64,000 nt of DNA from Hyphomicrobiales bacterium (GTDB taxonomy: Bacteria > Pseudomonadota > Alphaproteobacteria > Rhizobiales > Beijerinckiaceae), in contig JAIXUP010000009.1 in assembly GCA_027483505.1 (NCBI GenBank), positions 1 through 64,000 on the forward strand, read 5' to 3'. The position numbers were made by a program, and so were the translations under genes. A model generated the notes under the pieces. The model was not told the origin of the DNA. It worked only from the letters and a program-made list of their open reading frames with translations, and did no database searches. Below are positions 56,073-63,501 of the stretch, one piece after another; the first letter of the stretch is position 1, and every line of letters starts with the position of its first letter.

Positions 56073-57334
56073 CAGTCCTTCAGCCGTTCGATCAGTGCGC
56101 CGCAACGCCTGAGCTTGAGATCAAGCTGCTCATAGCCGCGATCGAGGTGATAGACCCGGTTGATGATGGTCTCACCCTCGGCAGCCAGTGCCGCCAGCAC
56201 GAGGCAGACGGAGGCCCTGAGGTCGGTCGCCATCACCTGCGCGCCGCGCAGGGGTGCGCCGCCCCGGACCAGCGCCGAGGTTCCCTGCAAGGTGATGTTG
56301 GCCCCCAGCCGCATCAGTTCCGGCGCGTGCATGAAGCGGTTCTCGAAGACCGTTTCACGGATCATCGATGCCCCTTCGGCGCGGCACATCAGGGCCATGA
56401 ACTGGGCCTGCAGGTCGGTCGGAAAGCCGGGATAGGGTTCGGTGATGATGTCGACGCCGCGCAGCGGTCCGGAGGCCGAGACCATCAGGCCGCGATCGCC
56501 GGGCCAGATGCTGACGCCGACCGCCTCGAGCACCTGGGCGATGGCGGAGAGGTGTTCGAGCCTTGCATGGGTGAGCTCCAGCGTGCCGCCTGTGATGGCG
56601 GCGGCTATGGCGTAGGTGCCGGCCTCGATGCGGTCCGGAATCACCTCATGGCGCGCGGTCTTCCAGTGCGTGCCGCCGGCGATGAGCAGGCGGTGTGAGC
56701 CGGCGCCCTCGATGCGGGCGCCCATGCCGATCAGGCAGGCGGCGAGATCGACCACTTCCGGCTCGCGTGCTGCGTTGACGATTTCCGTTTCGCCCGCCGC
56801 CATGGTCGCGGCCATCATGGCTGTCTCGGTGGCGCCGACGGAGGGCGAGCCGAAGACGATGCGTGCACCCTTCAGCCCGCCCGGCGCCTCGCCGACGATC
56901 ATGCCGCCCTCGATGTCGATCGTCGCGCCGAGGCTGGCGAGCGCCTTCAGATGCAGGTCGACCGGCCGCGCGCCGATGGCGCAGCCGCCCGGCAGCGAGA
57001 CCCGCGCCCGGCCGAACCGGCCCATGACCGGGCCGAGCAGGAGAACCGTGGCCCTCATGCGCCGGACGGTATCGTAGCCGGTCTCGACCGGGTCGGCCCG
57101 GCCCGCATCGAGGGTGACGGCATGATCCGAGAGCCGCGTGACGGCAACCCCATGGCGGGCGACAACATCAAGCATGGTCGCGATGTCGGTGACGGCCGGC
57201 AGGTTGGTCAACGTCAGGGGCTGGGGGCTGAGGATCGCAGCGGCGATCTGCGGCAGGCTGGCGTTCTTGGCGCCCGCGATGGCGACCGAGCCGTTGAGCG
57301 CCCGACCTCCTGTGATCTTCAGTCTGTCCATCAT
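56072..57334 (-). CDS. murA: MurA, UDP-N-acetylglucosamine 1-carboxyvinyltransferase
   Basis: Adds enolpyruvate to UDP-GlcNAc, the first committed step of peptidoglycan synthesis. About 420 residues. Active-site elements are intact: AGAKNASLPQI (catalytic Lys-Asn) near residue 20, LPGGCAIGARPVDLH with the catalytic, fosfomycin-sensitive cysteine near 115, and EPYPGFPTDLQAQ with the conserved aspartate near 305. The start is ATG 57334 or 57331 after AGAGGCGG. It is unusual to find murA within an amino-sugar catabolic unit; it might be a second copy. Confidence 0.95.
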   Translation of the reverse strand: MMDRLKITGGRALNGSVAIAGAKNASLPQIAAAILSPQPLTLTNLPAVTDIATMLDVVARHGVAVTRLSDHAVTLDAGRADPVETGYDTVRRMRATVLLLGPVMGRFGRARVSLPGGCAIGARPVDLHLKALASLGATIDIEGGMIVGEAPGGLKGARIVFGSPSVGATETAMMAATMAAGETEIVNAAREPEVVDLAACLIGMGARIEGAGSHRLLIAGGTHWKTARHEVIPDRIEAGTYAIAAAITGGTLELTHARLEHLSAIAQVLEAVGVSIWPGDRGLMVSASGPLRGVDIITEPYPGFPTDLQAQFMALMCRAEGASMIRETVFENRFMHAPELMRLGANITLQGTSALVRGGAPLRGAQVMATDLRASVCLVLAALAAEGETIINRVYHLDRGYEQLDLKLRRCGALIERLKD

Positions 57335-57366
57335 CCGCCTCTGCGGCTGGCCAAGCTTGACGGGCG

Positions 57367-57412
57367 ATACCAGTGTTGCGTCTGGTCTTGTAAATGGCTT
57401 TATAGTGGTATT
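57367..57412. promoter_or_regulatory. Divergent murA / nagA control region with ATACCA and TGGTAT elements
   Basis: ATACCAG (57367-57373) and GTGGTATTG (57405-57413) form an inverted pair about 33 bases apart in the 193-base divergent region between murA and nagA. They match the words found upstream of murQ and anmK. TTGTAA and related AT-rich words around 57388-57404 could serve as promoter elements. Confidence 0.45.
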
Positions 57413-57527
57413 GTCAAGAACGGGTCCGGCAGGGTGCCAGCGCGCGATGTGAGGGCGCCCCGAACGCCGCCCTTTGTTTGTTCCCGCCCATGGCAGGCGC
57501 CCGCCGCCTGCCGAATCAGGTTGCGTC

Positions 57528-58703
57528 ATGGAAGCCGAAGCCATTCCGCTGCGCGCGCTGCTCGCGCCCCGCCTGTTCGACGGGCAGGGTTGGCGCGGGC
57601 CGACCCTGCTTCACATCGCCGGCGGGTGCATCGCGGCACTGGAGCCTGCGCCCCGCCACGCGCCCGACGATTGCCTGATGCTGCCAGACGACGCGTTGCT
57701 TGCCCCGGGCTTCATTGACATCCAGGTCAATGGCGGCGGCGACGCGCTGCTCAATGACAGCCCGGATGAGCAGACGATCGCGCGCATGGCGCAGGCGCAC
57801 CGGCGTTTCGGGACGACCGGACTGCTGCCCACATTGATCACCGACGTTTCCGGCAAGATGGCTGATCTTCTGGCCGCGGCGGATGCGGGGCTTTCGGTTC
57901 CCGGCGTGCTGGGCTTCCATCTTGAAGGGCCATTCCTCAATCCCGCCCGCAAGGGCATCCATCCGGCGGCCTTCATGCGAAGGCCGGATGCGGCCGATCT
58001 GGCCTTGCTCGCACGGTTCGGCCGGCTCGGGCGCTCGCTGGTGACGCTGGCGCCGGAAATGATGCCGCCCGGGGCGGTCAAGGCGCTGGCAGAGGCCGGT
58101 TTGGCGCTCAGCGCAGGGCATTCGGAGGCGACCGCAGCCGAGGTCGACGCCGCGATCGGGGCGGGGCTGTCGGGCGTCACCCACCTGTTCAACGCGATGT
58201 CGCAGATCACGCCGCGCGAGCCCGGGCTGGTCGGCATGGCGCTCGCCGATGGGCGTCTGATGGCAAGCATCATCTGCGACGGGCTGCATGTCGCGCCGCT
58301 CAATCTGAGGCTGGCGTACAGGCTGATGGGGCGCGACCGGCTGATGCTGGTAAGCGACGCCATGCCGACGGTCGGCGGCGCAACGGGGACCTTTTCATTG
58401 CAGGGCCGCGTCATCTGCCTTGAAGGAGGACGGTTGACCGGTCCGGACGGGACGCTGGCGGGCGCGCATCTGGGCATGATCGAAGCTGTCCGCAATGCGG
58501 TGACCATGATGGGATGCCCGCTTGACGACGCTCTGGTGATGGCGTCCGGCACGCCGGCGCGCTTTCTCGGGCTCGACCGGCAGCACGGCCGGATCGCGCA
58601 AGGATTCGCCGCCGATCTCGTCGCGCTGCGGGGCGAACGGCTCATCGTGTCGGGCACCTGCATCGCGGGTCAGTGGCTGACGCACCGGCCGCCTGACCGG
58701 TGA
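57528..58703 (+). CDS. nagA: N-acetylglucosamine-6-phosphate deacetylase NagA
   Basis: Deacetylates GlcNAc-6-P to GlcN-6-P. The 391-residue amidohydrolase has LAPGFIDIQVNGGG near residue 60, FHLEGPFLNPARKGIH with a metal-binding glutamate near 130, GHSEATAAEV with a metal histidine near 195, THLFNAMSQI near 215 and LVSDAMPTVGG with the catalytic aspartate near 272. The start is ATG 57528 (MEAEAIPLRAL); a TTG further upstream in frame is less likely. It is the only plus-strand gene between murA and the molybdenum hydroxylase genes. Confidence 0.94.
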   Translation: MEAEAIPLRALLAPRLFDGQGWRGPTLLHIAGGCIAALEPAPRHAPDDCLMLPDDALLAPGFIDIQVNGGGDALLNDSPDEQTIARMAQAHRRFGTTGLLPTLITDVSGKMADLLAAADAGLSVPGVLGFHLEGPFLNPARKGIHPAAFMRRPDAADLALLARFGRLGRSLVTLAPEMMPPGAVKALAEAGLALSAGHSEATAAEVDAAIGAGLSGVTHLFNAMSQITPREPGLVGMALADGRLMASIICDGLHVAPLNLRLAYRLMGRDRLMLVSDAMPTVGGATGTFSLQGRVICLEGGRLTGPDGTLAGAHLGMIEAVRNAVTMMGCPLDDALVMASGTPARFLGLDRQHGRIAQGFAADLVALRGERLIVSGTCIAGQWLTHRPPDR

Positions 58704-58806
58704 TCGCCGCAATGTGAACCGCAGATGATTTTGTGGCCTTGAATGTTGACGGCTGACTGTGATCGTCTGACAGTTGAAACAGACAACAATGGTGGGGAGG
58801 CGACGC

Positions 58807-59265
58807 GTGGCAAAGCTCAATGTGAATGGTGCGGTGATGGAGGTCACGGCGCATCCCGACACACCTCTGCTCTGGGTCCTGCGTGAACAGATCGGGCTGA
58901 CGGGAACCAAGTATGGTTGCGGGGTCGCCCAGTGCGGAGCCTGCACGGTCCATATCGACGGGCAGGCCGTCCGGGCCTGCTCCCTGCCGCTGAGCGCCGT
59001 CAACGACAGCCAGAAGATCGTCACCATCGAGGGGCTCTCGCCCAATGGCATGCATCCGGTGCAGGTCGCCTGGCGCGAACTCGACGTGCCGCAGTGCGGC
59101 TACTGCCAGTCCGGCATGATCATGGCCGCAGCGGCGCTGCTGGCCGAGAAGAAGAATCCGACTGACGCGGACATCGACGCAGCCATGACCAACATCTGTC
59201 GCTGCGGGACCTACAACCGCGTGCGGGCCGGCATCAAGCAAGCCGCCCAGACACGCCAGGGCTGA
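58807..59265 (+). CDS. Molybdenum hydroxylase small subunit, (2Fe-2S)-binding (IorA-like)
   Basis: A 152-residue electron-transfer subunit of the xanthine dehydrogenase/isoquinoline 1-oxidoreductase family. The N-terminal plant-type [2Fe-2S] site is [17 protein letters not shown] near residue 40, with its fourth cysteine in VRACSLP, and the second, helical cluster uses [10 protein letters not shown] near 100 and [11 protein letters not shown] near 135. The start is GTG 58807, seven bases after GGGGAGG. It is followed after 11 bases by the catalytic subunit gene. No FAD subunit gene is present, as in IorAB and aldehyde dehydrogenase types. Confidence 0.92.
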   Translation: MAKLNVNGAVMEVTAHPDTPLLWVLREQIGLTGTKYGCGVAQCGACTVHIDGQAVRACSLPLSAVNDSQKIVTIEGLSPNGMHPVQVAWRELDVPQCGYCQSGMIMAAAALLAEKKNPTDADIDAAMTNICRCGTYNRVRAGIKQAAQTRQG

Positions 59266-59276
59266 GGAGCATCATC

Positions 59277-61472
59277 ATGACGCTGCACGATGTCACCCCG
59301 CCCGCCACCCGGCCCTCGCGCCGGACGCTTCTGAAGGGCGCCGCCGCCGGCCTTGTGGTCGGCTTTCACCTTCCGGCCTCCAAGGCCCTCGCCCAGGGAG
59401 CGGCCCCGGCCCCATCCACGCCGGAGATCAATGCCTGGGTCGTGATCCGGCCTGACGACACGGTTGTCCTGCGCATGGCGCGGTCCGAAATGGGGCAGGG
59501 CACCCGCACCGGCCTCGCACAGTTGATTGCGGAGGAGCTTCACTGCGACTGGTCCAGGATCGTGACCGAGTACGTCACGCCCGGGCAATCGCTGGCCCGC
59601 AACCGGGCCTGGGGCAATTTCCAGACCGCAGGCAGCCAGGGCATCCGCCAGAGCCAGGACTATGTGCGGCGCGGCGGGGCGACCGCCCGGATCATGCTGA
59701 TCAACGCCGCCGCCGCCCAGTGGCAGGCCACGCCGGAGCATTGCGTGGCGAAGGACGGCGTGATCACCCACACCCCGACCGGCCGCACATTGCGTTATGG
59801 TCAGGTTGCGGAGGCGGCCAGCAAGCAGCTTGTGCCCCAGACCGTCGCGCTGAAGGATCCGTCGGCATGGACGGTGATCGGAACCTCCAGGCCAAGGCTC
59901 GACACCGCTGACAAGACGACCGGCAAGCTCATCTATGGTTCGGACCTGAAAATGCCGGGCATGCTGCTGGCAGCGGTCCAGCAGTGCCCTGTCTTCGGCG
60001 GCAAGGTGAAATCCTTCGACGCCGCCAAGGTCAAGGACATGCCGGGCGTCAGGCATGTGCTGCAGGCAGGCGACAACACGGTCTGTGTCGTCGGCGATAC
60101 CTGGTGGCAGGCCAAGACGGCGCTCGATGCGCTGCCGGTAGAATGGGATTATGGCCCGAACCGCACCGTCTCATCCGAGACGATCGCGGCGATGCTGCGC
60201 GAAGGCCTCAATGCGTCCGAAGCCTTTGTTGGCAACACGCAGGGTGACGCCAAGGCCGCGATCGCCGGGGCTGCCCGCAAGGTCGAGGCGACCTATGGCT
60301 ATCCGTTCCAGAACCACGCGCCGATGGAGCCGATGAACGCCACGGTGGTGTGGACGCCGACGCGCTGCGATGTCTGGTGTCCGACGCAGAACGGGGAGGC
60401 AGCGCTCGCCGCCGCCGCCGCCGCCGCCGGCCTGCCGCAGACCGCCTGCGACGTGCATCGCGTCGATCTGGGCGGCGGATTCGGTCGCCGCACCACGCAT
60501 GACTGGCTGACCCAGGCCGTGCTGATCGCCAAGCAGGTTCCCGGCGTGCCGATCAAGATGCTGTGGTCGCGCGAAGAAGACATGGTGCAGGGCCGCTATC
60601 ATCCGGTGACCATGTGCAAGATGTCGGCCGGGCTTGATGCGCAAGGCAACCTGACCGGGCTGCACATGCGTATTTCCGGCCAGTCGATCCTGTCCTATGT
60701 TTTCCCGAACGCGCTCCAGAACGGGCGCGATCCGGTCACGTTCCAGGGACTCAATCCGACCGGCGCGGAAGGCCAGTTCGGCTACACCATCCCGAACCTG
60801 CTGATCGACCATGCGATGCGCAACACCCATGTGCCGCCGCATTTCTGGCGCGGGGTGAACAACAACCAGAACGCCATCTATGTCGAGTGCTTCATGGATG
60901 AGCTGGCGCATGCTGCGGGCCAGGACCCCCTGGCATTCCGCCGCAAGCTGATGGCCAATCATCCCAAGCATCTGGCCGTTCTGAATGCGGTGGCCGAGCG
61001 GATCGGCTGGGACAAGCCGGCGCCGGCGGGCGTGTTCCGCGGGCTGGCCCAGCAGATGGGCTTCGGCTCCTACGTCGCTGCGGCGGCGGAGGTCTCCGTC
61101 GATGCCGCCGGCAAGCTGAAGATGCACCGGATCGTCGCGGCGACGGATTGCGGCGTGGCCGTCAACCCGCGCCAGATCGAGATGCAGGTGGAAGGCTCGT
61201 TCTCCTACGGGCTCTCGGCGCTGCTCTACGGGGAATGCACGGTGAAGGACGGCGCCATCGTCGAGACCAATTTCGACACCTACAACGTCCTGAGGATCGA
61301 CGAGATGCCGAAGGTCGAGACGATCGTGATGCCGTCCGGCGGGTTCTGGGGCGGGGTGGGCGAACCGACGATCATGGTCGCCGCTCCCGCCGTCCTGAAC
61401 GCGATCTTCGCCGCCACCGGCAAGCGCATCCGGCAGGTCCCGATCAAGGATCAGGACCTGAAGCGGGCTTGA
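59277..61472 (+). CDS. Molybdopterin-binding catalytic subunit (IorB-like), Tat-exported
   Basis: A 731-residue large subunit of the isoquinoline 1-oxidoreductase/aldehyde dehydrogenase type. The N-terminal twin-arginine signal SRRTLLKGAAAGLVVG followed by KALAQ indicates periplasmic location. Molybdopterin-binding and active-site blocks include ARSEMGQGTRTGLAQLIAEEL near residue 70, VDLGGGFGRRTTHDW near 400, HFWRGVNNNQNAIYVECF near 520 and a C-terminal GGFWGGVGEPTIMVAAPAV, whose glutamate is the conserved catalytic one. Its stop overlaps the soxX TTG start as TTGA, indicating a common transcript. Substrate is unknown. Confidence 0.93.
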   Translation: MTLHDVTPPATRPSRRTLLKGAAAGLVVGFHLPASKALAQGAAPAPSTPEINAWVVIRPDDTVVLRMARSEMGQGTRTGLAQLIAEELHCDWSRIVTEYVTPGQSLARNRAWGNFQTAGSQGIRQSQDYVRRGGATARIMLINAAAAQWQATPEHCVAKDGVITHTPTGRTLRYGQVAEAASKQLVPQTVALKDPSAWTVIGTSRPRLDTADKTTGKLIYGSDLKMPGMLLAAVQQCPVFGGKVKSFDAAKVKDMPGVRHVLQAGDNTVCVVGDTWWQAKTALDALPVEWDYGPNRTVSSETIAAMLREGLNASEAFVGNTQGDAKAAIAGAARKVEATYGYPFQNHAPMEPMNATVVWTPTRCDVWCPTQNGEAALAAAAAAAGLPQTACDVHRVDLGGGFGRRTTHDWLTQAVLIAKQVPGVPIKMLWSREEDMVQGRYHPVTMCKMSAGLDAQGNLTGLHMRISGQSILSYVFPNALQNGRDPVTFQGLNPTGAEGQFGYTIPNLLIDHAMRNTHVPPHFWRGVNNNQNAIYVECFMDELAHAAGQDPLAFRRKLMANHPKHLAVLNAVAERIGWDKPAPAGVFRGLAQQMGFGSYVAAAAEVSVDAAGKLKMHRIVAATDCGVAVNPRQIEMQVEGSFSYGLSALLYGECTVKDGAIVETNFDTYNVLRIDEMPKVETIVMPSGGFWGGVGEPTIMVAAPAVLNAIFAATGKRIRQVPIKDQDLKRA

Positions 61473-61918
61473 CGGTCCGTCGGCACGCGCCGCTTGTCGC
61501 GGCCTGCCTCCTGGCGTTGGCTCCGGCCGGCGCCAGCGAGGTTGTCCCGTTCCAGGCGGCAGGCGACGCCATCGAGCAGCCGCTGCGCGCGTTGTCGGGG
61601 AATGCCGCGCGCGGAGCCCAGGTGGTCAAGAACCGCGAGACGGGCAACTGCCTGATCTGCCATGCGATTCCCGACCGGACGGAGCGTTTTCAGGGGGAGA
61701 TCGGGCCGCCGCTGGCCGGCGTCGGGCTGAGGCTGACGGAAGGCCAGATTCGGCTCAGGCTGGTTGATCCGACGCAGGTGAACCCACGGGCGATCATGCC
61801 CGCCTATCACCGTGTTTCGGGCCTGACCAATGTGGATACGCGCTATGCGGGGAGGCCCGTTCTGGGCGCACAGGAGATCGAGGACGTGGTGGCCTATCTG
61901 GCGAGCCTGAAGGAGTGA
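61469..61918 (+). CDS. soxX: SoxX, sulfur-oxidation c-type cytochrome
   Basis: Mono-heme subunit of the SoxXA cytochrome that joins thiosulfate or another sulfur compound to SoxYZ. The 149-residue precursor has a short signal peptide (TVRRHAPLVAACLLALAPAGAS), the heme motif CLICH in ETGNCLICHAIPD near residue 60, and the family end QEIEDVVAYLASLKE. The candidate distal methionine is in PRAIMPAYH. A TTG at 61469, overlapping the iorB stop, is the only start that leaves a complete signal peptide. The gene belongs to one operon with soxY, soxZ and soxA. Confidence 0.88.
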   Translation: MTVRRHAPLVAACLLALAPAGASEVVPFQAAGDAIEQPLRALSGNAARGAQVVKNRETGNCLICHAIPDRTERFQGEIGPPLAGVGLRLTEGQIRLRLVDPTQVNPRAIMPAYHRVSGLTNVDTRYAGRPVLGAQEIEDVVAYLASLKE

Positions 61919-61921
61919 CCC

Positions 61922-62407
61922 ATGGCTGACAAGGCCCCAACCCGGCGCATGGTGGCGGCAGGGCTTGCTGTCATGCCCTTCGCCGTGCAGGCGCAACCGA
62001 TGGCGAGCGCGGCGGCGGACGTGAACCGGTCGAGCTCGTCAGAAAACTTCGCGGAGGCCGAGCGCGCCCTGCTGGCCGGGCGCACGCCGATCGCCGCCGG
62101 GATCACGCTCGACGTGCCGAAACTGTCGGAGAACGGCAACTCCGTCGATGTGCTGATCAACGTCGACAGCGCCATGACACGCGAGGATCATGTCCGGGCG
62201 ATCCATATCCTCTCCGAGCAGAACCCGTTTCCGCGCGTGGCGACCTTCACCCTGTCTGCGCGGGCCGGACGGGCCGAGGTGGCCACGCGAATCCGGCTCG
62301 CCACCACCCAGAATATCGTCGTCCTGGCCGAGACCAGCCGCGGCGCGATCCATCGGGCCGAGCAGGAGGTGATCGTGATCCTGGGCGCCTGCGTGGACGG
62401 AGGTTGA
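61922..62407 (+). CDS. soxY: SoxY, thiosulfate carrier protein (atypical C-terminal arm)
   Basis: Periplasmic carrier that covalently binds sulfur intermediates on a C-terminal cysteine. The 161-residue precursor has a signal sequence through AVQAQPMAS and conserved core words NGNSVDVLINVDSAMT, IHILSEQNPFPRVATF and RLATTQNIVVLAET. The carrier arm ends VILGACVDGG, so the usual GGCGG is replaced by GACVDGG, with the cysteine at residue 158 followed by four residues instead of two. A strong GAAGGAG precedes the ATG. Translational spacing to soxX is three bases. Confidence 0.9.
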   Translation: MADKAPTRRMVAAGLAVMPFAVQAQPMASAAADVNRSSSSENFAEAERALLAGRTPIAAGITLDVPKLSENGNSVDVLINVDSAMTREDHVRAIHILSEQNPFPRVATFTLSARAGRAEVATRIRLATTQNIVVLAETSRGAIHRAEQEVIVILGACVDGG

Positions 62408-62410
62408 GCG

Positions 62411-62734
62411 ATGGCTGACATCACCGCCCGCGTGACCATGCCGACGAGCGCCCGCAAGGGCGAGATCATCGAGATCAAGGTTCTCGCACGCCACACGATG
62501 GACCGGGCCGTTGACGCGCCGGGCCTGAAGCCAAGTCCGCGCCGGATCATCCACAGCTTCCGGGCGTCCTATGCGGGCGAGGAGATTTTCCGGATGGCGC
62601 TGTCGTCCGGCATCGCCTCCAATCCCTTCATCAGTTTCACGACCGTTGCGACCGAAACCGGCGTGATCTCGTTCGAATGGCTTGAGGATGGCGGGGCCGT
62701 CTACAGCCGCGCGGCGACTCTCGTGGTGACATGA
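62411..62734 (+). CDS. soxZ: SoxZ, SoxY partner protein
   Basis: A 107-residue immunoglobulin-like protein without a signal peptide, which binds SoxY and is exported with it. Core words are ARVTMPTSARKGEIIEIKVLARH, RIIHSFRASYAGEEIFRM and ISFEWLEDGGAVYSR. The start ATG at 62411 follows GGAGG. It overlaps soxA by four bases (ATGA). Confidence 0.93.
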   Translation: MADITARVTMPTSARKGEIIEIKVLARHTMDRAVDAPGLKPSPRRIIHSFRASYAGEEIFRMALSSGIASNPFISFTTVATETGVISFEWLEDGGAVYSRAATLVVT

Positions 62735-63483
62735 GGGTCGGCGCGGCGCTGCTGGCTTGCTGCTGGGTTGTCACGGCCCTTGCGGGCGATGTGCGCGCGC
62801 CGCGCTCCTTCCTGTCGCCGGAACTGCAGGCTTTGCAGGACGACCCGGCGCGACATCCGGGCTGGCTCTGGGTCGAGCAGGGCGAAGCGCTGTGGCGGGC
62901 CGCGCCGCCCGATTCTGGCAAGCAGGCCTGTGCGGGCTGCCATGGCGACATCGCCAGCATGTCCGGCGTCGCGGCACGCTATCCGGCTGTCGCCTCTGAC
63001 GGCGCCTTGCTCAATCTCGAACTCAGGATCGAACGCTGCAGGGCTGAACAGCAGGGAGCGTCCGCCTTCGGCTACGAGAGCGAGGCGCTGCTGTCGCTCA
63101 CAGCCGCGATCGCGGCGCGTTCACGCGGGCAGCCCGTCAACGTCCGGGTCGACGGCCCCGCGGCCGCCAGGTTGGCTGACGGCAGGCGCCTCTACAGCCT
63201 GCGTCAGGGCCAGCTCAACCTGTCCTGCCAGCAGTGCCATGAAGAGAATGTCGGCAAGCGCCTGCGCGGCGATGTCATCTCCCATGGCCTCGGCACAGGC
63301 TACCCGGCCTACCGGCTCGAATGGAACGGGGTCGGTTCACTGCACCGGCGCCTGCGGGCCTGTTCGCTCGGCGTGCGCGCGGTCCAGGCGCCGTTCGGCT
63401 CGCCTGACTATCTGGCGCTGGAGCTCTTCCTGGCCGACAAGGCGCGCGGACTGGCGGTTGAGGCTCCGGGCATCCGGCGCTGA
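62731..63483 (+). CDS. soxA: SoxA, diheme cytochrome c subunit of SoxXA
   Basis: A 250-residue diheme SoxA precursor with a signal peptide ending around LAGDVRA. The two heme motifs are CAGCHGD near residue 69 and CQQCHEEN near 168, and the active-site cysteine is in RRLRACSLGVRA near 212, where a persulfide forms the heme ligand and catalytic centre. It is the last gene of the iorA-iorB-soxXYZA block; its stop lies 18 bases before the convergent tail-fibre-like gene. No soxB or soxCD follows within the window. Confidence 0.93.
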   Translation: MRVGAALLACCWVVTALAGDVRAPRSFLSPELQALQDDPARHPGWLWVEQGEALWRAAPPDSGKQACAGCHGDIASMSGVAARYPAVASDGALLNLELRIERCRAEQQGASAFGYESEALLSLTAAIAARSRGQPVNVRVDGPAAARLADGRRLYSLRQGQLNLSCQQCHEENVGKRLRGDVISHGLGTGYPAYRLEWNGVGSLHRRLRACSLGVRAVQAPFGSPDYLALELFLADKARGLAVEAPGIRR

Positions 63484-63501
63484 GGTCGCCCGAAGGTCTT
63501 G

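Noticed and set aside
57335-57544. 70-codon N-terminal extension of MurA into the nagA divergent region
   Set aside because: MurA homology starts at MDRLKITGG, and the extension overlaps the control region with candidate operators.
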